NCBI RefSeq assembly: GCF_905220995.1
Contig: NZ_CAJNBJ010000001.1
Coordinates: 248,001 to 312,000 of the forward strand
Reading direction: 5' to 3'
DNA from: Nitrospira defluvii
GTDB taxonomy: Bacteria; Nitrospirota; Nitrospiria; Nitrospirales; Nitrospiraceae
DNA length: 64,000 bases
The translations under genes and the position numbers were made by a program. Under the pieces are notes generated by a model. It was not told where the DNA came from and ran no database searches. It was given only the letters and a program-made list of their open reading frames with translations. This document shows, piece by piece, positions 5,877 through 16,743 of this stretch (position 1 is the stretch's first letter; the number at the start of each line of letters is the position of its first letter).

Positions 5877-8213
5877 TTATCCCGCTTCGCGATACCCGCA
5901 CTCTTCGTTACGACACTGCACAGAGCGGCCGGCCTGCTTGCTGACCTTCTCGATAAGGAAGGGAGCGTGGCACGTGGGACATGGCTTATTGATGGGGCGA
6001 TCCCAGAGCGCGAATTCACATTCTGGGTAACGCCCGCAGGAGTAGAAGTTTCGGCCTTTTTTCGTACGCTTCTGAACCAGATCGCCACCGCAACCTGGTT
6101 GGGGACATTTCACGCCCAATGCGATGGCTTTGGTCGTCTTACATTCCGGGTAGGCGGAACAGGCGAGAAACTTGCCGAAGCGCCCCGATTTGACGACCAT
6201 GGGACTGGAGCACTTGTCACATTTCTCGTCCGTCGTTTCTTCGAGCTTGGGAACGATCTTGATGGTCCCATCCGGCAATCGTTCAAAGTTTTGCGTATTC
6301 TTGCACGGAGGCTCTTCTTTGTACGCAGGACAGGCCAGGAACTTCCCGTTCCGTCCCCACTTGATCTCCATCATGCGGCCGCACTTTTCACAGGGCAGGT
6401 TCGTCGGGGGCTCGACGGTATCTTTGGGCCCCGGAATACTCTGCGCCAGCTCCATTTCTCTCACGAACGGAGTATAAAACTCCCGCACTGCCGAGACCCA
6501 GGGCTTCGTGCCCTCCTCAACCTCGTCGAGTTGTTCTTCCATGTGGGACGTAAATTCGGTGTCCAGGAGATCCGGAAAGCCCTTCAACAAAAAGTCATTC
6601 ACCGTTCGCCCGGTTTCGGTCGGCAGAAACCTCCCCTCAAGCTTCTCGACATATTTCCGGTCCTGAATCGTCGAGATAATGGTGGCATAGGTCGACGGAC
6701 GTCCGATGCCCTTCTCTTCCAGTTCTCGAATCAACAGTGCTTCATTGTATCGCGGTGGTGGTTGCGTGAAGTGTTGTTTGGACACCAAGCCCGGTGCGGT
6801 CTGGCCCTCTTGGCTCACGAGACGCAACGACTCGCCTTCACTCAGGACCGGGAGTTGACGATCTGATTCATCTTCGGACTCCTGCTCGCTTTTCGGCTTC
6901 TGCGAAGGCAGGATCGCATCGGTTCCTTCAAGATACACCGCCGTATGTCCCGGGAACTTGACGACGGTCCCGGTCGTGCGAAACACATAACGATCCGCAG
7001 TCCCGACGGGACTCGAATCCACCCGCGTGACGTCCAAAATAGCGGGAACCATCTGCGACGCGATGAATCGGTTCCAAATCAGCTTATAGAGGTTATACTG
7101 ATCCTGCTCGAGGTACTGCTTGATCGATTCCGGATCACGAGCCGCGACGGTTGGACGAATCGCTTCATGGGCTTCCTGCGCGGCCTTTTGCGTCTTGTAT
7201 ACATTCGGCGTGGCCGGCAGATACTCCGCCCCGAATCGCTCCCCAATCACCGCCCTGGCATCCTCAGTCGCCTCTTGTGAAATTCTCGGCGAATCCGTTC
7301 GCATATAGGTGATGAGGCCGGTCTGACCTTCCGCGCCAATTTCCACCCCTTCATAGAGCTGCTGCGCCAGCGTCATGGTCTTCTTGGGCGTGAAGTGCAG
7401 TTTCCTGGCAGCCTCCTGCTGAAGCCGGCTGGTAATAAACGGCGCCACAGGGTTCCGCTTCTTTTCCTTCCGCTCAATCGATTGAACCACGAACGCCTTC
7501 CCCTGCACGGCTTGGAGAATGCGATCGGCCTGTTCACTGGTGCCGATGTCCGCGTCCTGCCCGTTGACGGAATGTAACTTCGCCTCGAAGGCTGGAGGAT
7601 TCACCCCGCTCAAGAGCGCGACGATGGACCAGTATTCTTCCGCCCGGAACGCTTCGCGCTCCTTCTCTCGATCGCAAATGAGCCGAACCGCCACTGACTG
7701 GACCCGCCCCATGCTGAGGCCGCGGCGGACCTTTTTCCACAACAACTGGCTGCCCTGGTACCCGACGATGCGATCAAGCACGCGGCGGGCCTGTTGCGCC
7801 TGCACCAGCTTGATATCGATCTCGCCCGGCGACTTCAGCGCACGTTTGATCGCCGATTCCGTGATTTCGTTGAACAAGACCCGAAAGACCTTGCCGTCCT
7901 TTTTCTTACCCTTGCCGTGTAACTCCTGGGCAATATGCCAGGCGATCGCTTCCCCTTCGCGATCCGGGTCCGGCGCCAGAAAGACGGTGTCCACCTCCTG
8001 GGCTTTCTTCTTGATATCCGCAAGAACCTTGGATTTTCCCTTGATTGTGACGTATTGGGGCTCGAAATCATGTTCCAGATCGACACCCAATTTACTGGTC
8101 GGCAGGTCTTTGACGTGTCCGACGGAGGCCATCACGGAGTAGCCACGGCCGAGATATTTCGTGATAGTGCGCGCCTTCGTCGGCGACTCAACAATGATCA
8201 GCGATTTGGCCAT
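5877..8213 (-). CDS. topA: DNA topoisomerase I
   Basis: 778 aa. The N-terminal TOPRIM domain starts MAKSLIIVESPTKARTI and carries the acidic triad DPDREGEA near residue 115. The catalytic Tyr is in the GLITYMRTDS block near residue 305. The core is followed by three C-terminal four-Cys zinc ribbons (CEKCGRMMEI, CDKCSSPMVV, and CPQPGCGG), plus a fourth short CPTC element, the normal bacterial arrangement. It relaxes negative supercoils behind transcription and replication. It lies 81 bases downstream of dprA on the same strand; topA-dprA adjacency is common in many bacteria. Confidence 0.97.
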   Translation of the reverse strand: MAKSLIIVESPTKARTITKYLGRGYSVMASVGHVKDLPTSKLGVDLEHDFEPQYVTIKGKSKVLADIKKKAQEVDTVFLAPDPDREGEAIAWHIAQELHGKGKKKDGKVFRVLFNEITESAIKRALKSPGEIDIKLVQAQQARRVLDRIVGYQGSQLLWKKVRRGLSMGRVQSVAVRLICDREKEREAFRAEEYWSIVALLSGVNPPAFEAKLHSVNGQDADIGTSEQADRILQAVQGKAFVVQSIERKEKKRNPVAPFITSRLQQEAARKLHFTPKKTMTLAQQLYEGVEIGAEGQTGLITYMRTDSPRISQEATEDARAVIGERFGAEYLPATPNVYKTQKAAQEAHEAIRPTVAARDPESIKQYLEQDQYNLYKLIWNRFIASQMVPAILDVTRVDSSPVGTADRYVFRTTGTVVKFPGHTAVYLEGTDAILPSQKPKSEQESEDESDRQLPVLSEGESLRLVSQEGQTAPGLVSKQHFTQPPPRYNEALLIRELEEKGIGRPSTYATIISTIQDRKYVEKLEGRFLPTETGRTVNDFLLKGFPDLLDTEFTSHMEEQLDEVEEGTKPWVSAVREFYTPFVREMELAQSIPGPKDTVEPPTNLPCEKCGRMMEIKWGRNGKFLACPAYKEEPPCKNTQNFERLPDGTIKIVPKLEETTDEKCDKCSSPMVVKSGRFGKFLACSAYPECKTTKAIALGVKCPQPGCGGDLVQKRTKKGRNFYSCGRYPECEFALWDRPINKPCPTCHAPFLIEKVSKQAGRSVQCRNEECGYREAG

Positions 8214-8294
8214 ATCGATCCAGGTTCCTCAATGCCTGCGCCAGACTACCACACCCACTATAACAAATCTCGAAGCCTTGTCAGCTCTAATCTC

Positions 8295-9434
8295 TCAAGG
8301 GATCTCGTTCGAAAGCCGTACGTACTCATTGCCGGGCAACTGTCGGACGCAATTCTTCAATTCCAATGAGAGCAACAGCGCCGCCACCTGAGCGGCGGGC
8401 AGTTCACTTCGTCGAATCACGTCATCTACCGACTGCGGCAGGACGGACAGGGCTGCATACACACGCGCCTCGTCGGCGGCTAACACGAAGCCTGATCGCT
8501 TCTTCGCCGTTCCCCGCGCACTGAGCTGTTCGCGGAACGGGGCATCAAGCTGCGGCAGCAATTCTTCGACGATATCTTGCGCCGATTCGACCAGTCTCGC
8601 GCCGTCTTTGAGCAGGCTATTCGGACCGCGGCTATTCTCGGCCTTCACGAAGCCCGGCACTGCAAACACCTCACGCCCCTGCTCACCGGCTAATCGCGCG
8701 GTGATGAGAGAGCCGCTCTGCACGGTAGCCTCCGTGACGATGACCCCCAGCGACAATCCGCTGATGATGCGATTGCGGCGAGGAAAATGATAACTATTCG
8801 GGGCAGCCCCCAACGGCAGTTCGGACAATACCGCCCCCTGCTTCTCAATCGACTCGCGCAGCTGCCGATGATCGGCTGGGTATGTACGGTCCAGTCCGCA
8901 ACCCATTACCGCGAGTGTCCGTCCCTGTCCGGCCAAGGCACCGCGATGAGCAGCCGCGTCGACTCCGCGGGCTAACCCGCTGACGATCGTAAATCCCAAG
9001 GCCGCCAAGTCAGACGCCAATTCCTCGGCAAACGCTCGTCCGGCCGTACTCACCTTCCGTGTTCCGACAATCGCCACGGCCCGCCGGTCGGCCTCCTCCA
9101 ACGTGCCCTGGACATAGAGCAGCGGGGGCGGATCCGCAATCCTCTTTAGCGGCGCAGGATAGCGTGAATCCAGATAGGTCCACACCGAGATCCTTCGCTG
9201 CTGCAATTGCGTTAATTCATGGTCAAGCTGCTTGATCGCATCAGCATCAGGCCCGCGACGAATTGCCTCGCCCAACTGCGGCCGACACCCGACATCTTCC
9301 AAAGCGGCTTGCGTCGCGGAGAACACTGCCTCTGGATCCCCGAACACCTGCACCAACTTGAGCAGCACCGCATCGCCCACCCCGGGAATTGCGCGAAGCA
9401 TCAGCCAGGGCCGGAGAGAATGACTGTTCACCAT
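8295..9434 (-). CDS. dprA: DNA processing protein DprA
   Basis: 379 aa from ATG 9434; the open frame extends upstream to 9536 but those residues are not conserved. A small N-terminal helix-hairpin region (LRAIPGVGDAVLLKL) precedes the Rossmann-like DprA domain, with signature segments AIVGTRKVSTAGR, VSGLARGVDAAAH and FPRRNRIISGLS. A C-terminal winged-helix segment follows. DprA binds single-stranded DNA entering the cytoplasm and loads RecA during transformation. It lies between rng and topA on the same strand. No other competence genes are in the window. Confidence 0.93.
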   Translation of the reverse strand: MVNSHSLRPWLMLRAIPGVGDAVLLKLVQVFGDPEAVFSATQAALEDVGCRPQLGEAIRRGPDADAIKQLDHELTQLQQRRISVWTYLDSRYPAPLKRIADPPPLLYVQGTLEEADRRAVAIVGTRKVSTAGRAFAEELASDLAALGFTIVSGLARGVDAAAHRGALAGQGRTLAVMGCGLDRTYPADHRQLRESIEKQGAVLSELPLGAAPNSYHFPRRNRIISGLSLGVIVTEATVQSGSLITARLAGEQGREVFAVPGFVKAENSRGPNSLLKDGARLVESAQDIVEELLPQLDAPFREQLSARGTAKKRSGFVLAADEARVYAALSVLPQSVDDVIRRSELPAAQVAALLLSLELKNCVRQLPGNEYVRLSNEIP

Positions 9435-9547
9435 CGTCCGATCTGTCCTCGCAAGGCTGGGACGACCCAGGGGGCCATTGTATTGGAGAAAGCCGGGCGG
9501 CTGTGGGGTGTCCGATCGGAATCGGCCGTGGGGCACGAGGTCCCGCG

Positions 9548-11059
9548 CTACATCACGACAAGGTCGAACTGTTCCAGATGCAACCGTTCGTCCGGAGTCA
9601 CGAGAATCTTGGCACTATACCGCCGCTCAAGATCCTCGACTCCCGACAGCTCTTGCTCCTGCAACAGCAACGCCACGGCAGGATGCGCTCCCACCACGAC
9701 ACGCTGTTGTTCGATTTCATGACCGAGTCGACGCACTTCCCGGAAAATTTCATAGGCCACCGACATGGGAGACTTGGTGTACCCGCGGCCATCGCAGTAG
9801 TGGCAGGGCTCGGACAGAGAACGGAGCAAATCTTCCCGCACACGCTCACGGGAGATTTCAATCAATCCGAGATCCGAGACTCTGGAGATTCGCGTGCGAG
9901 CCTTGTCCGAAGACATCGCATCCACCAGCGCATGGTAGACCTTGTCACGATTCTTTTCCCGCTCCATGTCGATAAAATCGACGATGATGATCCCGCCGAT
10001 TCCCCGTAACTTGACCTGGTACGCGATCTCCCGCGCCGCCTCCAAGTTATTCCGCAGGATGGTTTCTTCCTGATCTCGCTTGCCGACAAATCGCCCGGTA
10101 TTCACATCGATGACCGTCATGGCCTCGGTGTGATCAATGACCAGGTAGCCGCCCGACTTGAGCCACACCTTCCGGCTCATCGCTCGGGTGATCTCCTGTT
10201 CCACACCCAGGTAGTCGAAAAGGCTTTCTTCTTTGTCGTAAAAATGGATGCGGGAGGTTTGTTCCGGAGAAAACCGCTGCACGAATCCCTTGATTGCGTT
10301 GTATTCGTCCCGTGAATCGATCAGCAACCGGTCGACACGCCGGCCGAACAGATCCCGCACCACGCGAAAGCTCAAACTTAAATCACTGTGGAGCAGGCTG
10401 GGAGCAGGCTGCTGATCGCGTTTCGTCAGGACGTCCTGCCACAAGACATGGAGGAACTCGACGTCGGAGCGCAGCTCTTCTTCCTTGACCCCTTCGCTGA
10501 CCGTCCGGACGATGTAGCCGTACCCCGGCCGGCGAGCCCGCTTCATGATTTCTTTCAATCGCGCCCGCTCCTCATCGCGGGGAATCCGGCGGGACACGCC
10601 GATATGCTCCACCGTCGGCATAAACACCAGGTATCGACCCGGCAACGAGACATACGTCGTGACGCGCGACCCCTTCGTGCCGATCGGCCCCTTCGAAATC
10701 TGCACCATCACTTCCTGCCCTTCGGACAGCAACTCTTCGATAGGCTTTGAGCTCTGCCGCTTGGGCTTGGGAACCTCAGAATCTTTATTGTCCTCATCGT
10801 CACCCTCAACAAGGGTGTCGCCCGGCTCGATATCTATCGATAGATCGGACACGTGCATGAACGCCGCCTTCTCCAGCCCGATATCGATGAAGGCCGCTTG
10901 CATACCCGGGAGCACCTTCGCCACCCGGCCCTTGTAAATGTTGCCGACGTAGTCCTGGTCCTTGGCGCGGTCACCATACAAATCCGTGACGACCCCGTTA
11001 TCCAACACCGCCACGCGGGTTTCTTCCCGCGCGATACTGATTGCGATCTCCACACCCAT
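9548..11059 (-). CDS. rng: Ribonuclease G / E family endoribonuclease
   Basis: 503 aa. The start at 11059 is fixed by AAGGAG six bases upstream; the frame extends to 11101 without conservation. An N-terminal S1 domain (QDYVGNIYKGRVAKVLPGMQ) is followed by the RNase E/G catalytic domain with GGYLVIDHTEAMTVIDVN and the zinc-link CHYCDGRG near residue 425. Length fits RNase G rather than full RNase E. It matures 16S rRNA and decays mRNA. It is the last gene of the mreB-mreC-mreD-mrdA-rodA-rng run, an arrangement also seen in Proteobacteria, where rng follows the mre genes. Confidence 0.95.
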   Translation of the reverse strand: MGVEIAISIAREETRVAVLDNGVVTDLYGDRAKDQDYVGNIYKGRVAKVLPGMQAAFIDIGLEKAAFMHVSDLSIDIEPGDTLVEGDDEDNKDSEVPKPKRQSSKPIEELLSEGQEVMVQISKGPIGTKGSRVTTYVSLPGRYLVFMPTVEHIGVSRRIPRDEERARLKEIMKRARRPGYGYIVRTVSEGVKEEELRSDVEFLHVLWQDVLTKRDQQPAPSLLHSDLSLSFRVVRDLFGRRVDRLLIDSRDEYNAIKGFVQRFSPEQTSRIHFYDKEESLFDYLGVEQEITRAMSRKVWLKSGGYLVIDHTEAMTVIDVNTGRFVGKRDQEETILRNNLEAAREIAYQVKLRGIGGIIIVDFIDMEREKNRDKVYHALVDAMSSDKARTRISRVSDLGLIEISRERVREDLLRSLSEPCHYCDGRGYTKSPMSVAYEIFREVRRLGHEIEQQRVVVGAHPAVALLLQEQELSGVEDLERRYSAKILVTPDERLHLEQFDLVVM

Positions 11060-11203
11060 AGACACTCCTTTACACTCAGATCGACGGACCGGCAGACGCA
11101 CGCGGACACGTAGTCCGGGTTGTGACTCGTCTCGCTGTCGTTTCAGCGCCGATCTGGTTCACATGGTTATTTCACAACGACTCGGCCTCTGTCCAGGCAT
11201 GGC

Positions 11204-12325
11204 CTAGTAAAACAGGGTCAGCCGACGTCGCTTGACGTTCAATAACAGCCCTAATGACGCCATGGTCATGATGGTCGCGCTGCCTCCATAACTCACGAGA
11301 GGAAGCGGAATACCCACGATGGGAAACATCCCCGCGGTCATGCCGATATTGACCACGACGCAAAAACACAACATGGCGACGATGCCTGCCGCGAGTAGCG
11401 CCCCCAGCGTGTCCTTCGCACGCGCGGCAATTTCCAATGACACCCATATCAGCGCGATAAACAAAGCCAATAGCACTAAGACCCCAACGAAGCCCCATTC
11501 CTCCGCATAGACGGCAAACACAAAATCGGTGTGGCCTTCTGGCAGGAACTTCAGCTGACTTTGTGTGCCGCCGTACAGCCCCTTTCCCGACAGTTCCCCT
11601 GAACCAATAGCAATCCTCGATTGCAGAGCGTGATACCCCTTGCCTCCCGGATCATAATCCGGGTCCACAAAGGCCATGACCCGTTCACGCTGGTAGTCAT
11701 GCAGTGACGCCCAAACCATTTCCCAAACAAACGGAAACAGCATGACCGAAAGCAACAGAATAATCCCCAAGGCCTTCGATCTGACCCCGACCATCAGCAG
11801 CATGGCTGCGTAGACCGCCAAAAAGCTGAGACCACTGCCCAAATCCGGCTGCTTGAGAATGAGCAACAGGCCCGGCAACACAATCAGCCCCGGCAAGACC
11901 ACCCGATGCAACCAGCCGACGCGAGGAGCCCGAGAATAATAGTTGGCCAATACCAAGACCAGCACCAACTTGGCAAACTCCGACGGCTGAAAGGCAAAGG
12001 GGCCGATAGGAATCCACCGCTGAGCACCGCGGCTGGATTTCCCCATGAACAGCACCACCGCCAGCATAATCAAAATGACCGCGTAGGTCGGATAGGCCAA
12101 GCGCGCGATCTTGTGGTAGTCCGACAGATACATCACCAGGAACGCCACCGTTCCCAGGAGAATCCAGACCAGCTGTTTGAGGTAAAACGGAAAGGCCGTA
12201 TCCTGCGAATGCGTCACGCTGTAGATGGAGAGCACCCCGACCGACAGGATGACCGCCACCAGCCCCATGAAGCGAAGATCGAAACTATCGAGCCCTCGAC
12301 TGTCGATCACCCGATCAATCATCAC
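11204..12325 (-). CDS. rodA: Rod-shape peptidoglycan glycosyltransferase RodA
   Basis: 373 aa SEDS-family membrane protein with about ten transmembrane segments. The family signatures are visible: WIPIGPFAFQPSEFAKL, LKQPDLGSGLSF and, near the end, GIPLPLVSYGGSA. It polymerises lipid II glycan strands together with PBP2 during elongation. A GTG start (12325) is directly followed by an ATG, and the start overlaps the mrdA stop codon (GTGATGA), so the two are translationally coupled. Function as partner of the downstream MreBCD scaffold is established for the family. Confidence 0.96.
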   Translation of the reverse strand: MMIDRVIDSRGLDSFDLRFMGLVAVILSVGVLSIYSVTHSQDTAFPFYLKQLVWILLGTVAFLVMYLSDYHKIARLAYPTYAVILIMLAVVLFMGKSSRGAQRWIPIGPFAFQPSEFAKLVLVLVLANYYSRAPRVGWLHRVVLPGLIVLPGLLLILKQPDLGSGLSFLAVYAAMLLMVGVRSKALGIILLLSVMLFPFVWEMVWASLHDYQRERVMAFVDPDYDPGGKGYHALQSRIAIGSGELSGKGLYGGTQSQLKFLPEGHTDFVFAVYAEEWGFVGVLVLLALFIALIWVSLEIAARAKDTLGALLAAGIVAMLCFCVVVNIGMTAGMFPIVGIPLPLVSYGGSATIMTMASLGLLLNVKRRRLTLFY

Positions 12326-14205
12326 AAGTTCGGTCGCGTGCCGACTGCCGGTGCAGTCGACTTTGCCCGCCCGTTAGAGGGAACACCGTGGAGAACTTCG
12401 GGATACGCTTTCACATAGGCTTCGATCACATCTTTCGCCAGAGGCGCGGCGGCCGATCCACCATGGCCCATATGCTCGGCCAAAACAGCCACGGCGATAC
12501 GCGGCGCTTCGACCGGCGCGAAGGCCACGAACCAGGCGTGGTCCCGGAACTTCTTGGGAATGTCCTTCTCCGGGCCGGTGCGCAGCGCCGCGGTCTGGGC
12601 CGTTCCGGTTTTCCCGCCGATCGTGACGAGGGACGACTTGGCCCGCGTCGCCGTTCCCTTGGTCACCACGTCGGCCAGCGCCTCCTTGATGAGCGCAATG
12701 GTCGCCGGCTTCACCGCCACCTTTCCGCGAACCGCCGGCGGGAATTCAGCCCGTTCGCCAGTGGCCCGATTCATCACCGCTTGCACCAATCGCGGCTTGA
12801 CCGACACCCCATCATTGGCAACCGTGCCGATGACGCTGGCCATCTGCAGCGGAGTGACAGTCACATACCCCTGTCCGATGGCAGCAGAAATGGTTTCGCC
12901 CGGATACCAGGGCTGATTCCGCGCCTTTTGCTTCCAGGCCGTGGACGGGACGATGCCCACCCGTTCGGACGGCAATTCCACGCCAGTCTCCTGCCCCAAA
13001 CCGAACTGTTTCGCGTATTCGGCAATCGTGTCGATTCCCATACGCTGGCCGACGGTGTAAAAGTAGACGTCACAAGAATGGATCAACGCCTCGTTCAGGT
13101 CCACCGATCCATGCCCGCCCTGTTTCCAATCACGAAACAGCCGATTGCCGAATTGATACCCGCCGTTGCACCGCACCATGGTCGAAGGGGTCACCGTGTT
13201 GGATTCGAGTGCGGCTGCCGCCATGATGACTTTGAAGGTCGAGCCGGGAGGATACTGTCCTTGCGTGGCACGATTGTTCAGCGGGCGGCGTTCATTCTGC
13301 ACGATCTCTACCCATTGCTTGTTGGTCAATTCTTTGGACAACACGTTAGGGTCGAACCCCGGACGACTCGCCATCGCCAAAATATCGCCGTTCGTGGGGT
13401 CGAGCGCCACGATGGCCCCGGATTCTTCGCCCAGAAGATCCTCGGCGATCTTCTGGAGCCGGGCATCGATGGTGAGGTAGAGATCATCCCCCGCCACCGG
13501 CTTATCCGATACAATGGCACGTTTTTCATGGCCGAGCGCATCGACTTCGACGCTCTTCTGCCCAGCCCGCCCGCGCACCTGACGATCGAACCATTTTTCG
13601 ACGCCATATTGACCGACAATGCTGCCCTGATGAAGATCGGCAAAATCTGGTTTCTCAAGCTGATCGGCCGAGACTTCGCCGACATACCCCAACAAATGCG
13701 CCGCCACATCCCCTGCAGGATAGTTCCGCTGTGACTCGACCTGGATCATCACTCCCGGTAAATCCAGACGGTGAGACTCAATCAGCGTCGCCTCGCGCAA
13801 CGTCAACCGGTCTTTGATCTTGCGAGGCTGTAATTTGCCCCCCTTACCGATCGACAGTTTCTTCTGAATCAACTCCGGATCAAGGCTGAGCAACGAGGCT
13901 AATTGACCCACCAGCGCGGCGCGATCCTTTACATCTTCCAGCGTGACGTACAGGGCGAAACTCGGCACATTGTTGGCCAGCAACAGGCCGTTTCGGTCGA
14001 AAATAAGCCCTCGCGCCGGTTCGAGCACCACGGAGCGTGTCCGGTTGTTCTCGGAAAGATCCCGGTAGTAGGGGCCCTCTCGAATCTGGAGGTGCCACAA
14101 GCGCAACGCGAGCAGACCCACCACCAGCAGGAGGCCTACCCGCAGAATGACCAGCCGCCGCTGAAGATCCAGGAGCTCGGAATCGTTGAATCCTGCCGTC
14201 GCCAT
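12322..14205 (-). CDS. mrdA: Penicillin-binding protein 2 (elongation transpeptidase)
   Basis: 627 aa class B PBP. One N-terminal transmembrane helix (about 19-38), the dimerisation/pedestal domain with the RGLIFDRNG motif (about 65-73), then the transpeptidase domain with catalytic STFK at 322-325, SCD at 377-379 (in the SxN position) and KTGT near 530. It crosslinks new peptidoglycan on the periplasmic side in rod-shaped growth. It lies between mreD (44 bases upstream) and rodA (overlapping), the classical elongasome order. Confidence 0.96.
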   Translation of the reverse strand: MATAGFNDSELLDLQRRLVILRVGLLLVVGLLALRLWHLQIREGPYYRDLSENNRTRSVVLEPARGLIFDRNGLLLANNVPSFALYVTLEDVKDRAALVGQLASLLSLDPELIQKKLSIGKGGKLQPRKIKDRLTLREATLIESHRLDLPGVMIQVESQRNYPAGDVAAHLLGYVGEVSADQLEKPDFADLHQGSIVGQYGVEKWFDRQVRGRAGQKSVEVDALGHEKRAIVSDKPVAGDDLYLTIDARLQKIAEDLLGEESGAIVALDPTNGDILAMASRPGFDPNVLSKELTNKQWVEIVQNERRPLNNRATQGQYPPGSTFKVIMAAAALESNTVTPSTMVRCNGGYQFGNRLFRDWKQGGHGSVDLNEALIHSCDVYFYTVGQRMGIDTIAEYAKQFGLGQETGVELPSERVGIVPSTAWKQKARNQPWYPGETISAAIGQGYVTVTPLQMASVIGTVANDGVSVKPRLVQAVMNRATGERAEFPPAVRGKVAVKPATIALIKEALADVVTKGTATRAKSSLVTIGGKTGTAQTAALRTGPEKDIPKKFRDHAWFVAFAPVEAPRIAVAVLAEHMGHGGSAAAPLAKDVIEAYVKAYPEVLHGVPSNGRAKSTAPAVGTRPNL

Positions 14206-14249
14206 TGTCGCCTGCTCGTTACCGACTCCCGCGGAAAATCGGGACTGAC

Positions 14250-14750
14250 TTAGAGCGTCCCCTCCGTGACCATCCGATCATCGGACCAGCGTTCCCGGAA
14301 CAACAGATAGAGACCGGCACCGAGGGCTGCGTCGAGCCCCGCTTGCACGAGAATAGTCGATCGCACCCCCAGCCACACTTCATCCAAGCCGGCGGGATTC
14401 AACGAGTAAAGAAATACTGCGCTCGACAGACAGGAAATAATCGCCAATCCCGCCGTCATGACCGCCGGCGTGATATGTGCCATATGGCGCCCGGCCAATC
14501 CGGCCAGAAACCCGCTGCCCCCCTTCGTCACTACGTTGATCCACAGATCTCCCGCAGACAACATATCTTGAAAGCATCCCAGAATGAGGCCGAGCATCAG
14601 CCCGTCGAGTTCGCCGCCAAGAAACCCCACAAGGCAAGCGGCCACTAACCCAAGATCGGGACGGACGCCGAACACACTGAGGTAATGCAGCAGCGTGGTC
14701 TGAAAGGGAACCACGACCAACGCCAGGAGGAGGTACAACAGAAACTTCAT
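14250..14750 (-). CDS. mreD: Rod shape-determining protein MreD
   Basis: 166 aa, five to six hydrophobic helices, small and poorly conserved as usual for MreD. Typical features are the N-terminal KFLLYLLLALVVVPFQTTLL helix and the GFLGGELDGLMLGLILGCFQD loop-helix. It anchors the MreC/MreB scaffold in the inner membrane. Its ATG overlaps the mreC stop by four bases (ATGA), so expression is coupled. Assignment rests on both sequence and position between mreC and mrdA. Confidence 0.93.
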   Translation of the reverse strand: MKFLLYLLLALVVVPFQTTLLHYLSVFGVRPDLGLVAACLVGFLGGELDGLMLGLILGCFQDMLSAGDLWINVVTKGGSGFLAGLAGRHMAHITPAVMTAGLAIISCLSSAVFLYSLNPAGLDEVWLGVRSTILVQAGLDAALGAGLYLLFRERWSDDRMVTEGTL

Positions 14751-15634
14751 GGCTTCTTTCGATCCCCATGGATTTCCTGCAGCAACTTCTGCGCGGCCTC
14801 GGCATCGTCATAGGGGGCCGTAATGATCAGCACTTCGTCCAGCTTGGACAGATCGACTTCCGGCTCAATCTCGGCCGACTGAAACAGATCGCCTTCTGAT
14901 TTTTCGACTTGAGTCAGCCCTCCGATCGCCAGCCCACGTGGAAAGGCTCCGGTCAAACCGGATGTGACGACGCGGTCACCCGCTTGAACCCGCGACAACA
15001 GCGGAATGTACTTGAGTCGCGCGCGGCCGTTACTGGTGCCTTCGACGATCCCTTCATCACGGGTCCGCTGTACCACACCGGCGATCGCATTGTTGGGATC
15101 GGTGACGAGCAGGACGACGGACGACGTGGAGTTGGTTTTGACGATGCGCCCGACAACCCCAGCAGGAGTGACCACACCCATTTCCGGCCGCACCCCGTCA
15201 CTCTCGCCTTTATTGAGAATCATCCCACGGTACCAGTTGGTGGCATCCCGACCGATGACCTGCGCGGCCACGGTTTGCGAGGGCGACTGCTGCTTGAAGT
15301 TCAGGAGCGTCTCGTACCGCTGCGACGCGGCCACGGACTCGCGCAGCTGATTGTTCTGGCCCTTCAACAGGTCAATGTCGCGGCGCAGCTGGCGGTTCTC
15401 CTCATGCACGGTCTGTAGAGCGACATAGCTGTTCCAGGCGTCGGAAATTCCATGATCCACGGAGGAAAACGCGGCGAGGGGCACACTCAGGACCTGCCCC
15501 AACGGGCCTCCGACATACTGCAACAACCTCTGGCTTTGGCTAGGAAGCAGAAAGAGGGCGATCAGCAAGCAGGCGAACAAGGCGATGGCGAGACGCCGGG
15601 TGCCGTATGTAGAGCGCGATATAGCCATCCACAC
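14747..15634 (-). CDS. mreC: Rod shape-determining protein MreC
   Basis: 295 aa. Short cytoplasmic N-terminus, one transmembrane helix (about 14-30), a coiled coil (about 70-105), then the beta-barrel periplasmic domain with MreC signatures VIGRDATNWYRGMILNKG and ITPAGVVGRIV-like text (VVTPAGVVGRIV). It links MreB inside the cell to PBP2 outside. The GTG at 15634 is used here; an ATG six bases further in (15628) is equally possible. It lies 12 bases after mreB. Confidence 0.95.
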   Translation of the reverse strand: MWMAISRSTYGTRRLAIALFACLLIALFLLPSQSQRLLQYVGGPLGQVLSVPLAAFSSVDHGISDAWNSYVALQTVHEENRQLRRDIDLLKGQNNQLRESVAASQRYETLLNFKQQSPSQTVAAQVIGRDATNWYRGMILNKGESDGVRPEMGVVTPAGVVGRIVKTNSTSSVVLLVTDPNNAIAGVVQRTRDEGIVEGTSNGRARLKYIPLLSRVQAGDRVVTSGLTGAFPRGLAIGGLTQVEKSEGDLFQSAEIEPEVDLSKLDEVLIITAPYDDAEAAQKLLQEIHGDRKKP

Positions 15635-15646
15635 TCGGGATGGAGG

Positions 15647-16735
<1,089 letters not shown>

Positions 16736-16743
16736 TTACACGT

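Noticed and set aside
5684-5944. 86-aa plus-strand frame in front of topA's 3' end
   Set aside because: No ribosome site or homology; overlaps topA on the other strand.
12388-13734. 448-aa plus-strand frame opposite mrdA
   Set aside because: Antisense shadow produced by high GC; Arg/His-rich, no family, no ribosome site.
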